From: a bacterium
GTDB taxonomy: Bacteria; UBA8248
Direction: 5' to 3'
Assembly (NCBI GenBank): GCA_030922375.1
Contig: JAVEPB010000140.1
Location: forward strand, 1 to 37,249
DNA: 37,249 bases
Below, piece by piece: positions 25,801-32,882 of the stretch (its first letter is position 1; the number at the start of each line of letters is the position of its first letter). The notes under the pieces were generated by a model, which was not told the DNA's origin, did not search any database, and worked only from the letters and a program-made list of their open reading frames with translations. Made by a program: the position numbers and the translations under genes.

Positions 25801-26436
25801 GCAAAACACCGGGCGGCAGCGGCAGCCCAGCTCCTGAATCTCCCCCGCCAGGGCGTCAATCGCCTGTAAATTTCCCGAAAGCCAGTGCGCCCGGTAGAAA
25901 AGGAGACCTACGACCGGCGCCCCCTCGGGAGGGCGGTGAAGACCCGGGGGCTCGTAGACGCCGCGCTCGGGGGTGGATTCGGCGGGGTCATGCCCGTACC
26001 CCGTCATCAAAAACCGGTCCGAGAGGTAGCGGAGGAGTTGCTCGTAGTTGGGCACCCCCCCGTGAACGAAATATTCGAGCGCGGTGGTGAGGGTGGAGAG
26101 CGGAACCGAGGCGAGGGCCGTCAACTCGGGGTCAATCTCGCGCCCCCCGGCCAAGGCGAGAAATGCCGTTCCGTTTTCCCGGCAGGCGCGGGACAGCCGC
26201 TCGAACCCTTCGGGAAAGTAGGCCCGGCCGCCGAGAATCCGGGCTACGACGGCTTTTGCTCCGGAGACCACCTCGTCAGTGAATCGCTCGAGGGCCTCGG
26301 GCTCTGAGAGCTCGCGAAGATGGACCGCCCGGACGGAGGGGAAGCCCTCGGGCATCCGGGCGCGGGCGAGCGCGATGCCCAGGATTTCGGTGTCCGCGGC
26401 GGTGATGAATACGATGTCGCCCTGGGCCGGATTCAT
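22846..26436 (-). CDS. cobN: Cobaltochelatase subunit CobN
   Basis: 1196 aa, the large porphyrin-binding subunit of the ATP-dependent cobaltochelatase, homologous to BchH/ChlH. Recognisable blocks: the N-terminal domain with VFITAADTEILGIALA, GLLFYRAHWLSGN, STLAFSSPHGLDCPVIQAVMSG, then AVLFNNYPTRNARVGNGVGLDTPESVV, the highly conserved HVGKHGNLEWLPGKG, NNPGEGTQAKRRAHAVIVDH, and a C-terminal DVYVAWGGYAYGRG with DIFDSDDYFQFHGGM. Length is usual. ATG 26436 follows AAGGGAG by 11 nt; ATG 26457 would add 7 residues but has no spaced ribosome site. It lies just after cobD and directly before the ChlI-ChlD fusion. In the late-cobalt route it metallates hydrogenobyrinic diamide. Its role beside CbiX is an open question. 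Confidence 0.95.
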   Translation of the reverse strand: MNPAQGDIVFITAADTEILGIALARARMPEGFPSVRAVHLRELSEPEALERFTDEVVSGAKAVVARILGGRAYFPEGFERLSRACRENGTAFLALAGGREIDPELTALASVPLSTLTTALEYFVHGGVPNYEQLLRYLSDRFLMTGYGHDPAESTPERGVYEPPGLHRPPEGAPVVGLLFYRAHWLSGNLQAIDALAGEIQELGCRCRPVFCESLKETDESGTPLAVRDFLMDADVLISTLAFSSPHGLDCPVIQAVMSGSTLTEWSGSDAGLSPRDVAMHVALPEFDGRIISVPISFKEEGNRDLTIGAELRRNVPLPDRVTQVGRLAKSWCTLRGTENSEKRIAVLFNNYPTRNARVGNGVGLDTPESVVRLLRALKSAGYDLGAIPENGDELIQALLAGCTQDEEFQTPENLGATPDKLAPAVYAERFDRMPAVRRDEMSGQWGAPPGNYMMAEGGMAIPGLSLGNVFVGIQPSRGFGVDTSAIYHSPDLPPTHFYLGYYQWITETFGAHAVIHVGKHGNLEWLPGKGIGLSESCFPEIALGSIPNIYPYIINNPGEGTQAKRRAHAVIVDHMIPAMTRAESYGDLIKLEHLADEYADALTLDPSKCPLISEKIIKLLKESQIYRDLAYERPPSEDEVEGFIEDFDGYLCEIKESQIRDGLHILGALPKEDSLTDLLVSLVRIDQSGVRGLPAAIADDLGLDYEALNADPARSVDHPLCRTAGDLIEYLELQARGAVKTNHAPGPKSREALDFLKGDVLPRLERVPDEISNILVALDGRFVPAGPSGAPTRGMANILPTGRNFYSVDIRAIPTQTACEVGRRAAEGVLERYLEETGDYPRSIGMVVWGTSNMRTGGDDIGEILHLLGVRPVRQGINRRITGIEVIPLDELGRPRIDVLVRISGFFRDAFPNVVEMIDEAVRAVAGLNEPEGMNFVRENIAAEIGRGGDPERAAYRVFGSKPGSYGAGLLNLIDERNWTTDKDLADVYVAWGGYAYGRGAPGVPAFGQFRQRLSGVNVAVQNQDNREHDIFDSDDYFQFHGGMIASVRAMTGQNPKAYFGDTSKPERVKVRDLREEVVRVFRSRVVNPKWIESIQRHGYRGAFELAATVDYLFGYDVTAHVIDSYMYEKVTETYILDDRVREFLEEKNPWALRGMVERLLEAQERGYWESPPEETVDRLKEIYLENEAGLEVMD

Positions 26437-26464
26437 ATCCGATTCAACTCCCTTCATCCCGAAA

Positions 26465-27424
26465 TCATCGGGAAATGAGCAACAGGAACGCTCTCATCCC
26501 CGAGAAAAAGACGAACCCGAGGGCGGTTGAGGCGTACATCCACAAGACGGCGCGGCGGATGTCGCCGGGCTCGGGCTCGCGGAGCATGTCGCCCAGGTGC
26601 GGGCGCGCTTCGGGAACGCCCCGATAGAGATTGGTGCCCCCGATCTGAATCCCCAGGGCGCCGGCCAGGGCGGCCTCGCTGATCGCGGCGTTGGGGCTCG
26701 GGCTCTTCCCGCCGTCCCGCACCGAGATGCGCCAGCATTTCGCGGGGCTCAGGCCGCAAACGAAGGCCGCCGCCGGGTAGAGGAGGCGGGCCAGCCGTGC
26801 CGGGACGAAATTAAGGGCATCGTCGAGCCGCGCCGCCGCCCAGCCGAATTTCAGGTACTCCTCCGAACGGTGACCGAGCATCGAGTCCAGCGTGTTCGCC
26901 GCCTTGTAGGCCATCGCCAGCGGGGGGCCTCCGAGCGCCGCGAAAAACAGGGGGGACAAAACGCCGTCCACCGTCCCCTCGGCGACCGATTCCACAGTGG
27001 CCCTCACCACCTCTTTTTCTCCGAGGTGAGCGGTGTCCCGCCCGACGATCAGGGCGAGGCGCCGCCGGGCGTCCTCGATGTTTTTTTCCTTCAGGGCGCG
27101 AAAGACTTTCGATCCATGCCGGTCGAGGTCCCGCGCGGCGAATGACGCATAAAGAAAATAAACGCCCAGCCCCGCCGCCAGCCGGCCGTCGATTCGTCCT
27201 GCGATGAATAGCATCGCCCATGCCGCGAGATACGCCCCGCCGACCACCAAAGCCGTCAGGCAGGCCCCCGGCAGGCGGCCCCGGCCGAACCGCCGGGTGA
27301 GGGCGCCCTCGAGGGCGGCGGCCGCTTTCCCGATGAGGCGGACGGGGTGGGGCATCCACCTCGGGTCGCCCGCGAAGAGGTCGATCGTCAGGGCAATGGC
27401 GATCCAGAAAGTCAGCTCGTCCAT
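26465..27424 (-). CDS. cobD: Adenosylcobinamide-phosphate synthase (CobD/CbiB)
   Basis: 319 aa integral membrane protein that condenses adenosylcobyric acid with (R)-1-aminopropanol phosphate. The N-terminus IALTIDLFAGDPRWMPHPVRLIG is diagnostic, as are GRDTAHL, ATVESVAEGTVDGVLSPLFFA, YKAANTLDSMLGHR and DDALNFVPARL. Several hydrophobic segments are visible near residues 5-20, 55-75, 155-175 and 295-315. The start overlaps the end of cobQ by 13 bp and the stop lies 28 bp before the chosen cobN start. Named in the Pseudomonas-style scheme; it is CbiB in Salmonella, where the name CobD means the decarboxylase encoded here as cobC. Confidence 0.94.
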   Translation of the reverse strand: MDELTFWIAIALTIDLFAGDPRWMPHPVRLIGKAAAALEGALTRRFGRGRLPGACLTALVVGGAYLAAWAMLFIAGRIDGRLAAGLGVYFLYASFAARDLDRHGSKVFRALKEKNIEDARRRLALIVGRDTAHLGEKEVVRATVESVAEGTVDGVLSPLFFAALGGPPLAMAYKAANTLDSMLGHRSEEYLKFGWAAARLDDALNFVPARLARLLYPAAAFVCGLSPAKCWRISVRDGGKSPSPNAAISEAALAGALGIQIGGTNLYRGVPEARPHLGDMLREPEPGDIRRAVLWMYASTALGFVFFSGMRAFLLLISR

Positions 27425-28923
27425 TTCCGGCTCATGGCGGTTTCGAGGATGGCATCGACGTCCAGCGCCGCCCGGACCCGGTCCGCCAGCCGGTCGAGAT
27501 CCGACTCGAGGTCGATGCTGGCCGCCGCCGCGATGGGTTTCATTCCTTTTTCGGCCCGGAGGCGGTTGATGAAGTGCCTGCGGAAGGCGGGGCTGTCGAA
27601 AACGCCGTGGATGTAGGTTCCCCAGACGCGGCCTCCAGCTGCCGATGCGCCGTCCATCTCCCGCGTCTTGTTTCCCAGGCGCTCAGTGAACTGAAAGGCG
27701 GGCCGCTCCTCCCCCCGGGTCTCGCCCATGTGAATTTCGTATCCGTCGACCTCGGCCCCGCTCTCGATGTGAATCGCGCGGACCCGGGCGGTTCGTTTCC
27801 TCTCGTTGAAAACGGTTTCGGTGGGCAATAGGCCGAGGCCTTCCTCCTCGGCGGCGTCCGATTCGATGCGGGAGGGGTCGCTGATGCGCCGGCCCATCAT
27901 CTGATAGCCGCCGCAAATTCCGGCGATGGTCGCCCCACGCTCCCGGCAGTGTGATACGAAAGCGGCGAATCCGGCCTCCTTGAGCCGCCGCAGGTCGGGG
28001 ATCGTGCTCTTCGTCCCCGGAATGAGAATGGCGTCGGGAATCTCCACTGCGGGGCTATCCAGGTAGCGGAGGGAGACGTCCGGCTCGGCCTCGAGGGCGT
28101 CGAAGTCGGTGAAGTTGGCGATGCGCGGGTGGCGGATGACGTCGATCCGCACGCGGCCGCCCCCCGCCGCACCGTTGTCCTCCGTACCGTTAGAGGTCCG
28201 CTCGGGAATGCGGTCCTCCTCGGGCAGGCGGATGTCCCCGAAATAGGGAACCACGCCGAAGACACGGCGCCCGGTTTCTTTTTCCAGATAATCGAGACCA
28301 GGCTTGAGAATGTCCATGTCCCCCCGGAACTTGTTGATCACGAACCCGCGCACGCGGGCGCGCTCCTCCTCGAGGAGGAGGTGCATCGTGCCGATGAGCT
28401 GGGCGAACACCCCGCCGAAATCGATGTCACCGACGAGGATGACCGGCGCGCCGGCCAGGGCGGCCACGCTCATATTGGCGATGTCGTTCTCGCGCAGGTT
28501 AATCTCCGCCGGGCTGCCCGCTCCCTCGATGACGACGAGATCGTGTCTCTCCCGGAGGCTGTCCAGGCACTCGAGGAGGACCGGCCGGAGTGTGGGCTTG
28601 AAGCGCTCGTACTCTTTCGCCTTCATGACCCCGGCCGGGCGGCCCCGGACGATGACCTGCGCGCCCTCGTCTGTGCAGGGCTTGAGGAGGACGGGGTTCA
28701 TCTCCACCGACGGCTCAAGGCCGCAGGCCGCGGCCTGGAGCGCCTGGGAGCGGGCGATCTCGCCGCCCGAGGCGCAGACGAAGGCGTTGTTCGACATGTT
28801 CTGGGACTTGAACGGGACGACGTCGATTCCCTCTTGCCGGAAAATTCGGCAAAGCGCCGCGGCGATGACGCTCTTGCCGACGTGGGAGCCGGTCCCCTGG
28901 ATCATCAGCGATTGACCGGGCAT
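27412..28923 (-). CDS. cobQ: Cobyric acid synthase (CobQ/CbiP)
   Basis: 503 aa glutamine-dependent amidotransferase that amidates carboxylates b, d, e and g of adenosylcobyrinic acid diamide. The N-terminal ATPase domain has MIQGTGSHVGKSVIAAALCR, FKSQNMSNNAFV and EGAGSPAEINL. The C-terminal glutaminase domain has ILIPGTKSTIPDL, the Cys of IAGICGGYQMMG, and the His of YIHGVFDSP. Length is usual for the family. Its start overlaps the cobC stop region by 19 bp and its stop overlaps the cobD start, giving a fully coupled run of cobC, cobQ and cobD. Confidence 0.96.
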   Translation of the reverse strand: MPGQSLMIQGTGSHVGKSVIAAALCRIFRQEGIDVVPFKSQNMSNNAFVCASGGEIARSQALQAAACGLEPSVEMNPVLLKPCTDEGAQVIVRGRPAGVMKAKEYERFKPTLRPVLLECLDSLRERHDLVVIEGAGSPAEINLRENDIANMSVAALAGAPVILVGDIDFGGVFAQLIGTMHLLLEEERARVRGFVINKFRGDMDILKPGLDYLEKETGRRVFGVVPYFGDIRLPEEDRIPERTSNGTEDNGAAGGGRVRIDVIRHPRIANFTDFDALEAEPDVSLRYLDSPAVEIPDAILIPGTKSTIPDLRRLKEAGFAAFVSHCRERGATIAGICGGYQMMGRRISDPSRIESDAAEEEGLGLLPTETVFNERKRTARVRAIHIESGAEVDGYEIHMGETRGEERPAFQFTERLGNKTREMDGASAAGGRVWGTYIHGVFDSPAFRRHFINRLRAEKGMKPIAAAASIDLESDLDRLADRVRAALDVDAILETAMSRKWTS

Positions 28924-29873
28924 GTTCGCGCTATCTCCCTGAGTGCGTCCAACAGGCGCTTGTTGTCGGGGCCGGTCCGGACGGCGAAGCGAACGAAGCG
29001 GTTTTTTTCGATGTCGGTGAACGAGTCGCAGTTCCGTGTCGCTATGCCGAATTCAAGAAGCTCCCGGCAAAGAAGGTCGGCGTCGGGGACGCGGCAGAGA
29101 ATGAAATTCGCCGCCGAGGGAAGCGGTTCGAGCCCCAGCGCCTCGAGGCCGGCCGCCAGTTCCGCGCGGAGCCGGGGGACGAGCGCGCGGGTTCGCCCGG
29201 CGTATTCGTGGTCGGCGAGCGCGACGACTCCGGCGGCGAGGGCCAGGGCGTTGACGCTCCAGGGAGGCTGAAGCCGCCTGAGGCGGTCGATGGTTTCGGG
29301 CGGCGCAATCAGATACCCGAGCCGCAGTCCGGGGATGGCGTAGAACTTGGTGAGCGAGCGAATCACGATGAGCCGGGGGTCCCTCGCCGCACTGGAGGCG
29401 AGAGAGTGTTCCTCGCCCGCGAAATTCATGAACGACTCGTCGGCCACAATCGAGCCTGGCTCATCGAGAATCTTGTCCGGCGGAATCAACCTTCCCTCGG
29501 GGCTCGTCGGGTTCGCGAGAAAAGTGACGTCGGCCTCGCCCCGGTTCACGGGGATGCCCGCCGCCTCGAGGGCGTCTTCGTACTCCGTGAAGGCGGGAAC
29601 GATCACCCGCGCCCGCGAGCCCGTGAAGAGGTGGGTGACGAGATAGATCAAATCGGCCGCGCCGTTTCCCGCGAGGACGCACTCGGGCGGGACGCCGTGA
29701 TATTCGGCGGCGGCGGCGCAAAATTCGCGGGCGTCCGGGCTGGGGTAGGCGGCGATCAGCTCCGCGCCTTGGTCGAGAACTAGCCGCACCGACGCAGGCG
29801 GCCCCAGCGGGTTGACGTTCGAGCTGAAGTCGAGCAGGGATCGGTCGGAAGCGCCCCCATGTTCTCGTTTCAC
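28905..29873 (-). CDS. cobC: L-threonine-O-3-phosphate decarboxylase (CobC / Salmonella CobD type)
   Basis: 322 aa fold-type I PLP enzyme resembling histidinol-phosphate aminotransferase. It decarboxylates O-phospho-threonine to (R)-1-aminopropanol phosphate. Blocks: HGGAS and LLDFSSNVNPLGPP at the N-terminus, VLAGNGAADLIYLV, PTSPEGRLIP, the PLP-binding Asp in VADESFMNF, and the Schiff-base Lys in RSLTKFYAIPGLRLGY. I chose GTG 29873, 8 nt after GAGG. GTG 29882 would add three residues but lies inside that ribosome site. First gene of the long minus-strand operon, about 250 nt downstream of the cobalamin riboswitch. A matching kinase (PduX-like) is encoded at the far end of the locus. Confidence 0.9.
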   Translation of the reverse strand: MKREHGGASDRSLLDFSSNVNPLGPPASVRLVLDQGAELIAAYPSPDAREFCAAAAEYHGVPPECVLAGNGAADLIYLVTHLFTGSRARVIVPAFTEYEDALEAAGIPVNRGEADVTFLANPTSPEGRLIPPDKILDEPGSIVADESFMNFAGEEHSLASSAARDPRLIVIRSLTKFYAIPGLRLGYLIAPPETIDRLRRLQPPWSVNALALAAGVVALADHEYAGRTRALVPRLRAELAAGLEALGLEPLPSAANFILCRVPDADLLCRELLEFGIATRNCDSFTDIEKNRFVRFAVRTGPDNKRLLDALREIARTCPVNR

Positions 29874-30119
29874 CGGCCGCACCTCGTATAGGTCGTGGCG
29901 CCCGCTTCGCGCACGGGTAAAAATTCCGGCTTCGACCTCGCTCCGAAGAGGCTCCCGGGATGCGGGAGCGACGACGGTTTAAGGCAGAGCCTTCAACGGC
30001 GAAAGGTTCTCGTCCGTGGGGGGAGGTGTGGCGGGATGGCTCTCGGAATGCGAAAACGAAAGAGGCAGGCCCATGACCAGTGCTCCCAATCCACGAGGAG
30101 AAACCGATTCCAATCCTGC
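29874..30119 (-). promoter_or_regulatory. Leader between cobalamin riboswitch and cobC (candidate expression platform)
   Basis: About 245 nt of transcribed leader. On the minus strand it contains a perfect 7-bp hairpin (GCTCCCG and CGGGAGC, 29969-29951) and then a weaker CTTCG/CGAAG stem at about 29949-29931 that is followed six bases later by five T residues. An ACCT sequence also lies next to the AGGT of the cobC ribosome site. A 31-codon reading frame at 30074-29979 has GGGAG about 7 nt before its ATG. Which of these, if any, forms the regulatory switch cannot be told from sequence. Confidence 0.4.
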
Positions 30120-30270
30120 GGGCCGGTATCCTGGCTGACGGCCTTTATCGCGCTCGCCTTCCCAATGCTTCGCATCGGTGGCATCGTAAGCGCGCATGAC
30201 CGATTACAGTGGCGGGACCGCGCCGGATTCGCACCGGCTTCCCGTAAGCCCCCTCGGGGCACCCTGCAGA
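30120..30270 (-). ncRNA. Cobalamin (adenosylcobalamin) riboswitch
   Basis: Read on the minus strand, this segment follows the cobalamin riboswitch consensus in order. GGGTGCCCC is at about 30264-30256, then GGGAAGCCGGTGCGAATCC, and the B12 box with GGTCCCGCCACTGT ending at 30206. A variable arm with GATGCCACCGATGCG comes next, and the closing AGCCAGGATACCGGCC lies at about 30136-30121. It sits between a TTGACA promoter and cobC, so it should reduce expression of the 12-gene operon when adenosylcobalamin is abundant. The plus-strand cobU operon starts on the other side and is not under it. Confidence 0.95.
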
Positions 30271-30279
30271 ACTCCAGAC

Positions 30280-30308
30280 AGCTAACACCTCCCGTTCCGG
30301 GGTGTCAA
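30280..30308 (-). promoter_or_regulatory. Candidate sigma-70 promoter of the cobC-cobM operon
   Basis: A perfect TTGACA on the minus strand (30308-30303) is followed after 17 bp by TTAGCT (30285-30280). The predicted start near 30273 falls just before the first conserved bases of the riboswitch, which supports the assignment. The -10 element is weak. The divergent cobU start codon is only 58 bp away, so the promoters of the two operons must lie close together or overlap. Confidence 0.6.
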
Positions 30309-30366
30309 GCTTTTTGCTTTCCGAGTGGCCGATGCTTTTATGCTTGGTCACACTCAGGTGATTGAT

Positions 30367-30897
30367 ATGAGTGAGGTTGTCCTGATCACCGGCGGCGCGC
30401 GAAGCGGCAAGAGCCGACACGCGCTGGAGATGGCCGCCCGCCGTGCGGGGGGAAGGGTCTATATCGCCACCGCGGAGCCTTTTGACGATGACATGCGCTC
30501 TCGGATTCGGGAACACAGGCTCGAGCGGGGGGATTCGTTTGGGACCGTCGAGGCGCCTTTGGACCTGGCCGGCGCACTGGGCTCGATCCCCGGTAATACG
30601 GGGGTGGCTGTGGTGGACTGCCTTACCGTCTGGCTGGGGAACCTGATGCATCATCGCGGCGAGGACGAGGATTCATTCCCGGAGGTGAGCGCTTTTCTCA
30701 AGACCCTTGATCGGCCTCCCTGCGATCTTGTATTGGTGACGAACGAGGTGGGCATGGGCGTGATTCCAGAGAGTAGATTAGCCCGCCGGTTCCGCGACTC
30801 TCTGGGCCGCCTGAATCAGGAGGTGGCCCGCCGTGCGGACCGGGTGGTGCTCATGGCGAGCGGGCTTCCAATCGCGATAAAGGGAGAGGAGCGATGA
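30367..30897 (+). CDS. cobU: Adenosylcobinamide kinase / adenosylcobinamide-phosphate guanylyltransferase (CobU/CobP)
   Basis: 176 aa bifunctional enzyme that phosphorylates adenosylcobinamide and then transfers GMP to give adenosylcobinamide-GDP. The P-loop is LITGGARSGKSRHALEMA at residues 6-23. The guanylylated His lies in IREHRLERG, and VDCLTVWLGNL, VTNEVGMGVIPE and the terminal MASGLP are family blocks. ATG 30367 follows AGGTG at 30356-30360; the frame is open 42 bases upstream, but that part has no family match. It overlaps cobT by 4 bp (ATGA). First gene of cobU-cobT-cobS, divergent from the riboswitch-led operon. Confidence 0.95.
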   Translation: MSEVVLITGGARSGKSRHALEMAARRAGGRVYIATAEPFDDDMRSRIREHRLERGDSFGTVEAPLDLAGALGSIPGNTGVAVVDCLTVWLGNLMHHRGEDEDSFPEVSAFLKTLDRPPCDLVLVTNEVGMGVIPESRLARRFRDSLGRLNQEVARRADRVVLMASGLPIAIKGEER

Positions 30898-31952
30898 GCC
30901 GCCTTTCGGATGTTCTTCGTGGGATTCCGTCGGTCAATCGCGCCCTCGAGGAAAAGGCCAGCGAACACCTGGACCGGCTGACTAAGCCGCCGGGCAGCCT
31001 GGGCCGCCTCGAGGACATAGCGGTGCAGTACTGCTGCATCACGGGAGCGGTGAGTCCTTCGCTGGGCAAGAAGGCGATATTCACTTTCGCGGGGGATCAC
31101 GGGGTGGCCGAGGAAGGGGTTTCCGCCTATCCCAAGGAGGTGACACCCCAGATGGTCCGCAACATGTTGGCCGGAGGGGCGGCGGTGAACGTTCTCGCCG
31201 CGCACGCCGGGGCCGAGGTCCGCGTGGTGGACATCGGGGTCGACGATCCACTGGAGGGAGCCGTGGGCCTTGTCCGGAGAAAGGTCCGATCCGGCACAGG
31301 CAACATCGCGAAAGAGCCGGCGATGACGGCCGGGGAGGCGCGGCAGGCACTCGAGACCGGAATCGATCTGGCTCGCGGCGCGGCGGCCGACGGGGTGAAG
31401 CTGATCGGGACGGGCGAGATGGGTATCGCCAACACGACGCCCTCCGCCGCGCTCTTCGCCGCACTTCTTCCCTGCTCTACCGGCGAGACTGCCGGGCGGG
31501 GAACCGGTATCGATGACGAAGCCCTCACGAGAAAGGTGGCGGTCATCGAGCGGGCGCTGTCGCTTCATTCGGATAACCTCTCCGATCCGGTGGCGGCGTT
31601 GGCCGCGATCGGGGGGCTGGAGATCGCGGGGATCGCCGGGCTGATCCTCGGGGCGGCTTTCTGCCGGGTGCCGGTGGTGGTGGACGGTTACACATCGTCG
31701 GCGGGAGCGCTGGTGGCTTGCCGGATGTGCGAGCGGGTGAAGAACTATCTCTTTTTCAGTCACTGCTCCGAGGAGAGGGGACACCGGGTGTTTTTCGATC
31801 AGTTTGGGGCCGATCCGATCCTGGACCTGAGGCTGAGGCTTGGGGAGGGGACCGGCGCGGCGCTGGCGATGCCGATCATCGAGTCTGCGGTCAAAATCTA
31901 TAACGAAATGGCGACCTTCGATTCCGCCGGGGTGAGCGAGGGAGGGCCGTGA
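30894..31952 (+). CDS. cobT: Nicotinate-nucleotide--dimethylbenzimidazole phosphoribosyltransferase
   Basis: 352 aa. It transfers phosphoribose from nicotinate mononucleotide to 5,6-dimethylbenzimidazole (or another lower-ligand base) to make alpha-ribazole phosphate. Signatures: LTKPPGSLGRLEDIAVQ, FTFAGDHGVAEEGVSAYP, VDIGVDDPLEG, GTGEMGIANTTPSAAL and the catalytic Glu in LRLGEGTGAALAMPI. Length is typical. It overlaps cobU and cobS by 4 bp each. No BluB or anaerobic BzaABCDE genes are seen in the window, so the base is made elsewhere or taken up. Not to be confused with the aerobic cobaltochelatase subunit also called CobT. Confidence 0.96.
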   Translation: MSRLSDVLRGIPSVNRALEEKASEHLDRLTKPPGSLGRLEDIAVQYCCITGAVSPSLGKKAIFTFAGDHGVAEEGVSAYPKEVTPQMVRNMLAGGAAVNVLAAHAGAEVRVVDIGVDDPLEGAVGLVRRKVRSGTGNIAKEPAMTAGEARQALETGIDLARGAAADGVKLIGTGEMGIANTTPSAALFAALLPCSTGETAGRGTGIDDEALTRKVAVIERALSLHSDNLSDPVAALAAIGGLEIAGIAGLILGAAFCRVPVVVDGYTSSAGALVACRMCERVKNYLFFSHCSEERGHRVFFDQFGADPILDLRLRLGEGTGAALAMPIIESAVKIYNEMATFDSAGVSEGGP

Positions 31953-32731
31953 CCGGTGGGCTGATCACCGCCATCCGCACCCTGACGATTGTACCGGCTC
32001 CGGGGAGGGAGGCAGGGCGGATCTCTTCGTCCCTTCCGTGGTTTCCCCTCGTGGGCGCTTTGCTGGGAGGCGCTATCTACGGACTTGCCGCCGGGGTAGA
32101 AGCGCTCTCGGGCGGCTGGCCGGGCGGGGCGGCGGCTGCCGCGCTGGCGGGCGGGGTGGTTCTCACCGGCGCTCTTCATCTGGACGGCCTCGCCGATTGG
32201 GCGGACGGCTTTGGAGGCGGGCGGGACCGGGAAAAAATTCTCGATATCATGAAGGACTCTTCGACAGGAGTGTTCGGGGCGGTCGCCCTGGTCTTGGTGC
32301 TGCTCATCAAGTGGGTTTCGATCTCCCGCCTCGCCGCCTCGGGAAACCTGATCTGGCTCGCCGCCGCCTGCGTGATCTCCCGGACGGCGATGGTGGAACT
32401 CGCGGTGTGGCTGCCCTACGTCCGGCCGGAGGGCGGAACGGGCTCGGAAATCGTTGAGGGCGCCCGGAGCGCTCACCGGGCGGGGGCGGTGTTCATCGCC
32501 CTGGCGATCCTTCTCGCCCTCGGAGGGCCGGCGGGGGCGCTGTCCCTCACGGGAGGATGGATCGCCTGCCGGGGATACGGCCTCTGGTGCCAAAAGCGCG
32601 TCGGGGGGATCACCGGAGATCTGCTTGGCGCGGGGAGCGAACTCATCGAGGCATTGATGCTGGCGGTCTTCGCCCTCGCGGGTCCGGAGTTGGTCCGGTA
32701 TGCGGGTTGGGGAAGGTGGCCCGGGTTTTGA
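31949..32731 (+). CDS. cobS: Adenosylcobinamide-GDP ribazoletransferase (cobalamin synthase, CobS/CobV)
   Basis: 260 aa inner-membrane enzyme that joins adenosylcobinamide-GDP and alpha-ribazole (phosphate) to complete the nucleotide loop. The Mg-binding motif is LHLDGLADWADGFGGGRDREKILDIMKDS, split here as HLDGLADWADG then KILDIMKDSSTG. Several hydrophobic segments are present, for example near residues 33-50, 66-80, 108-125 and 178-200. It starts at GTG 31949 in a GTGA overlap with cobT. It is the last gene of the cobU operon; I found no terminator hairpin in the 150 bp after it. Confidence 0.94.
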   Translation: MTGGLITAIRTLTIVPAPGREAGRISSSLPWFPLVGALLGGAIYGLAAGVEALSGGWPGGAAAAALAGGVVLTGALHLDGLADWADGFGGGRDREKILDIMKDSSTGVFGAVALVLVLLIKWVSISRLAASGNLIWLAAACVISRTAMVELAVWLPYVRPEGGTGSEIVEGARSAHRAGAVFIALAILLALGGPAGALSLTGGWIACRGYGLWCQKRVGGITGDLLGAGSELIEALMLAVFALAGPELVRYAGWGRWPGF

Positions 32732-32882
32732 ATTTCGTTTTTCGGTGATTCCCCGGTTCTCTGGATAAACGCCTCCTTCTCGGCGGGATCGATGATGCTC
32801 AGCCGTTCGTAGATACGCAGCAGGGCGCCGGCGGCGGGATTTGCCCCCGGGGCGCTAAATTTAAAATTGGAGAGACCTGAAA

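Noticed and set aside
29979-30197. 72-codon minus-strand frame beginning inside the riboswitch
   Set aside because: Its first 41 codons lie in the structured aptamer; only the shorter 31-codon version with a ribosome site deserves mention.
30309-30366. Possible second riboswitch or promoter for cobU on the plus strand
   Set aside because: The gap is too short for an aptamer and the B12 box reads only on the minus strand; TTGCTT with TTATGC is too weak to call a promoter.
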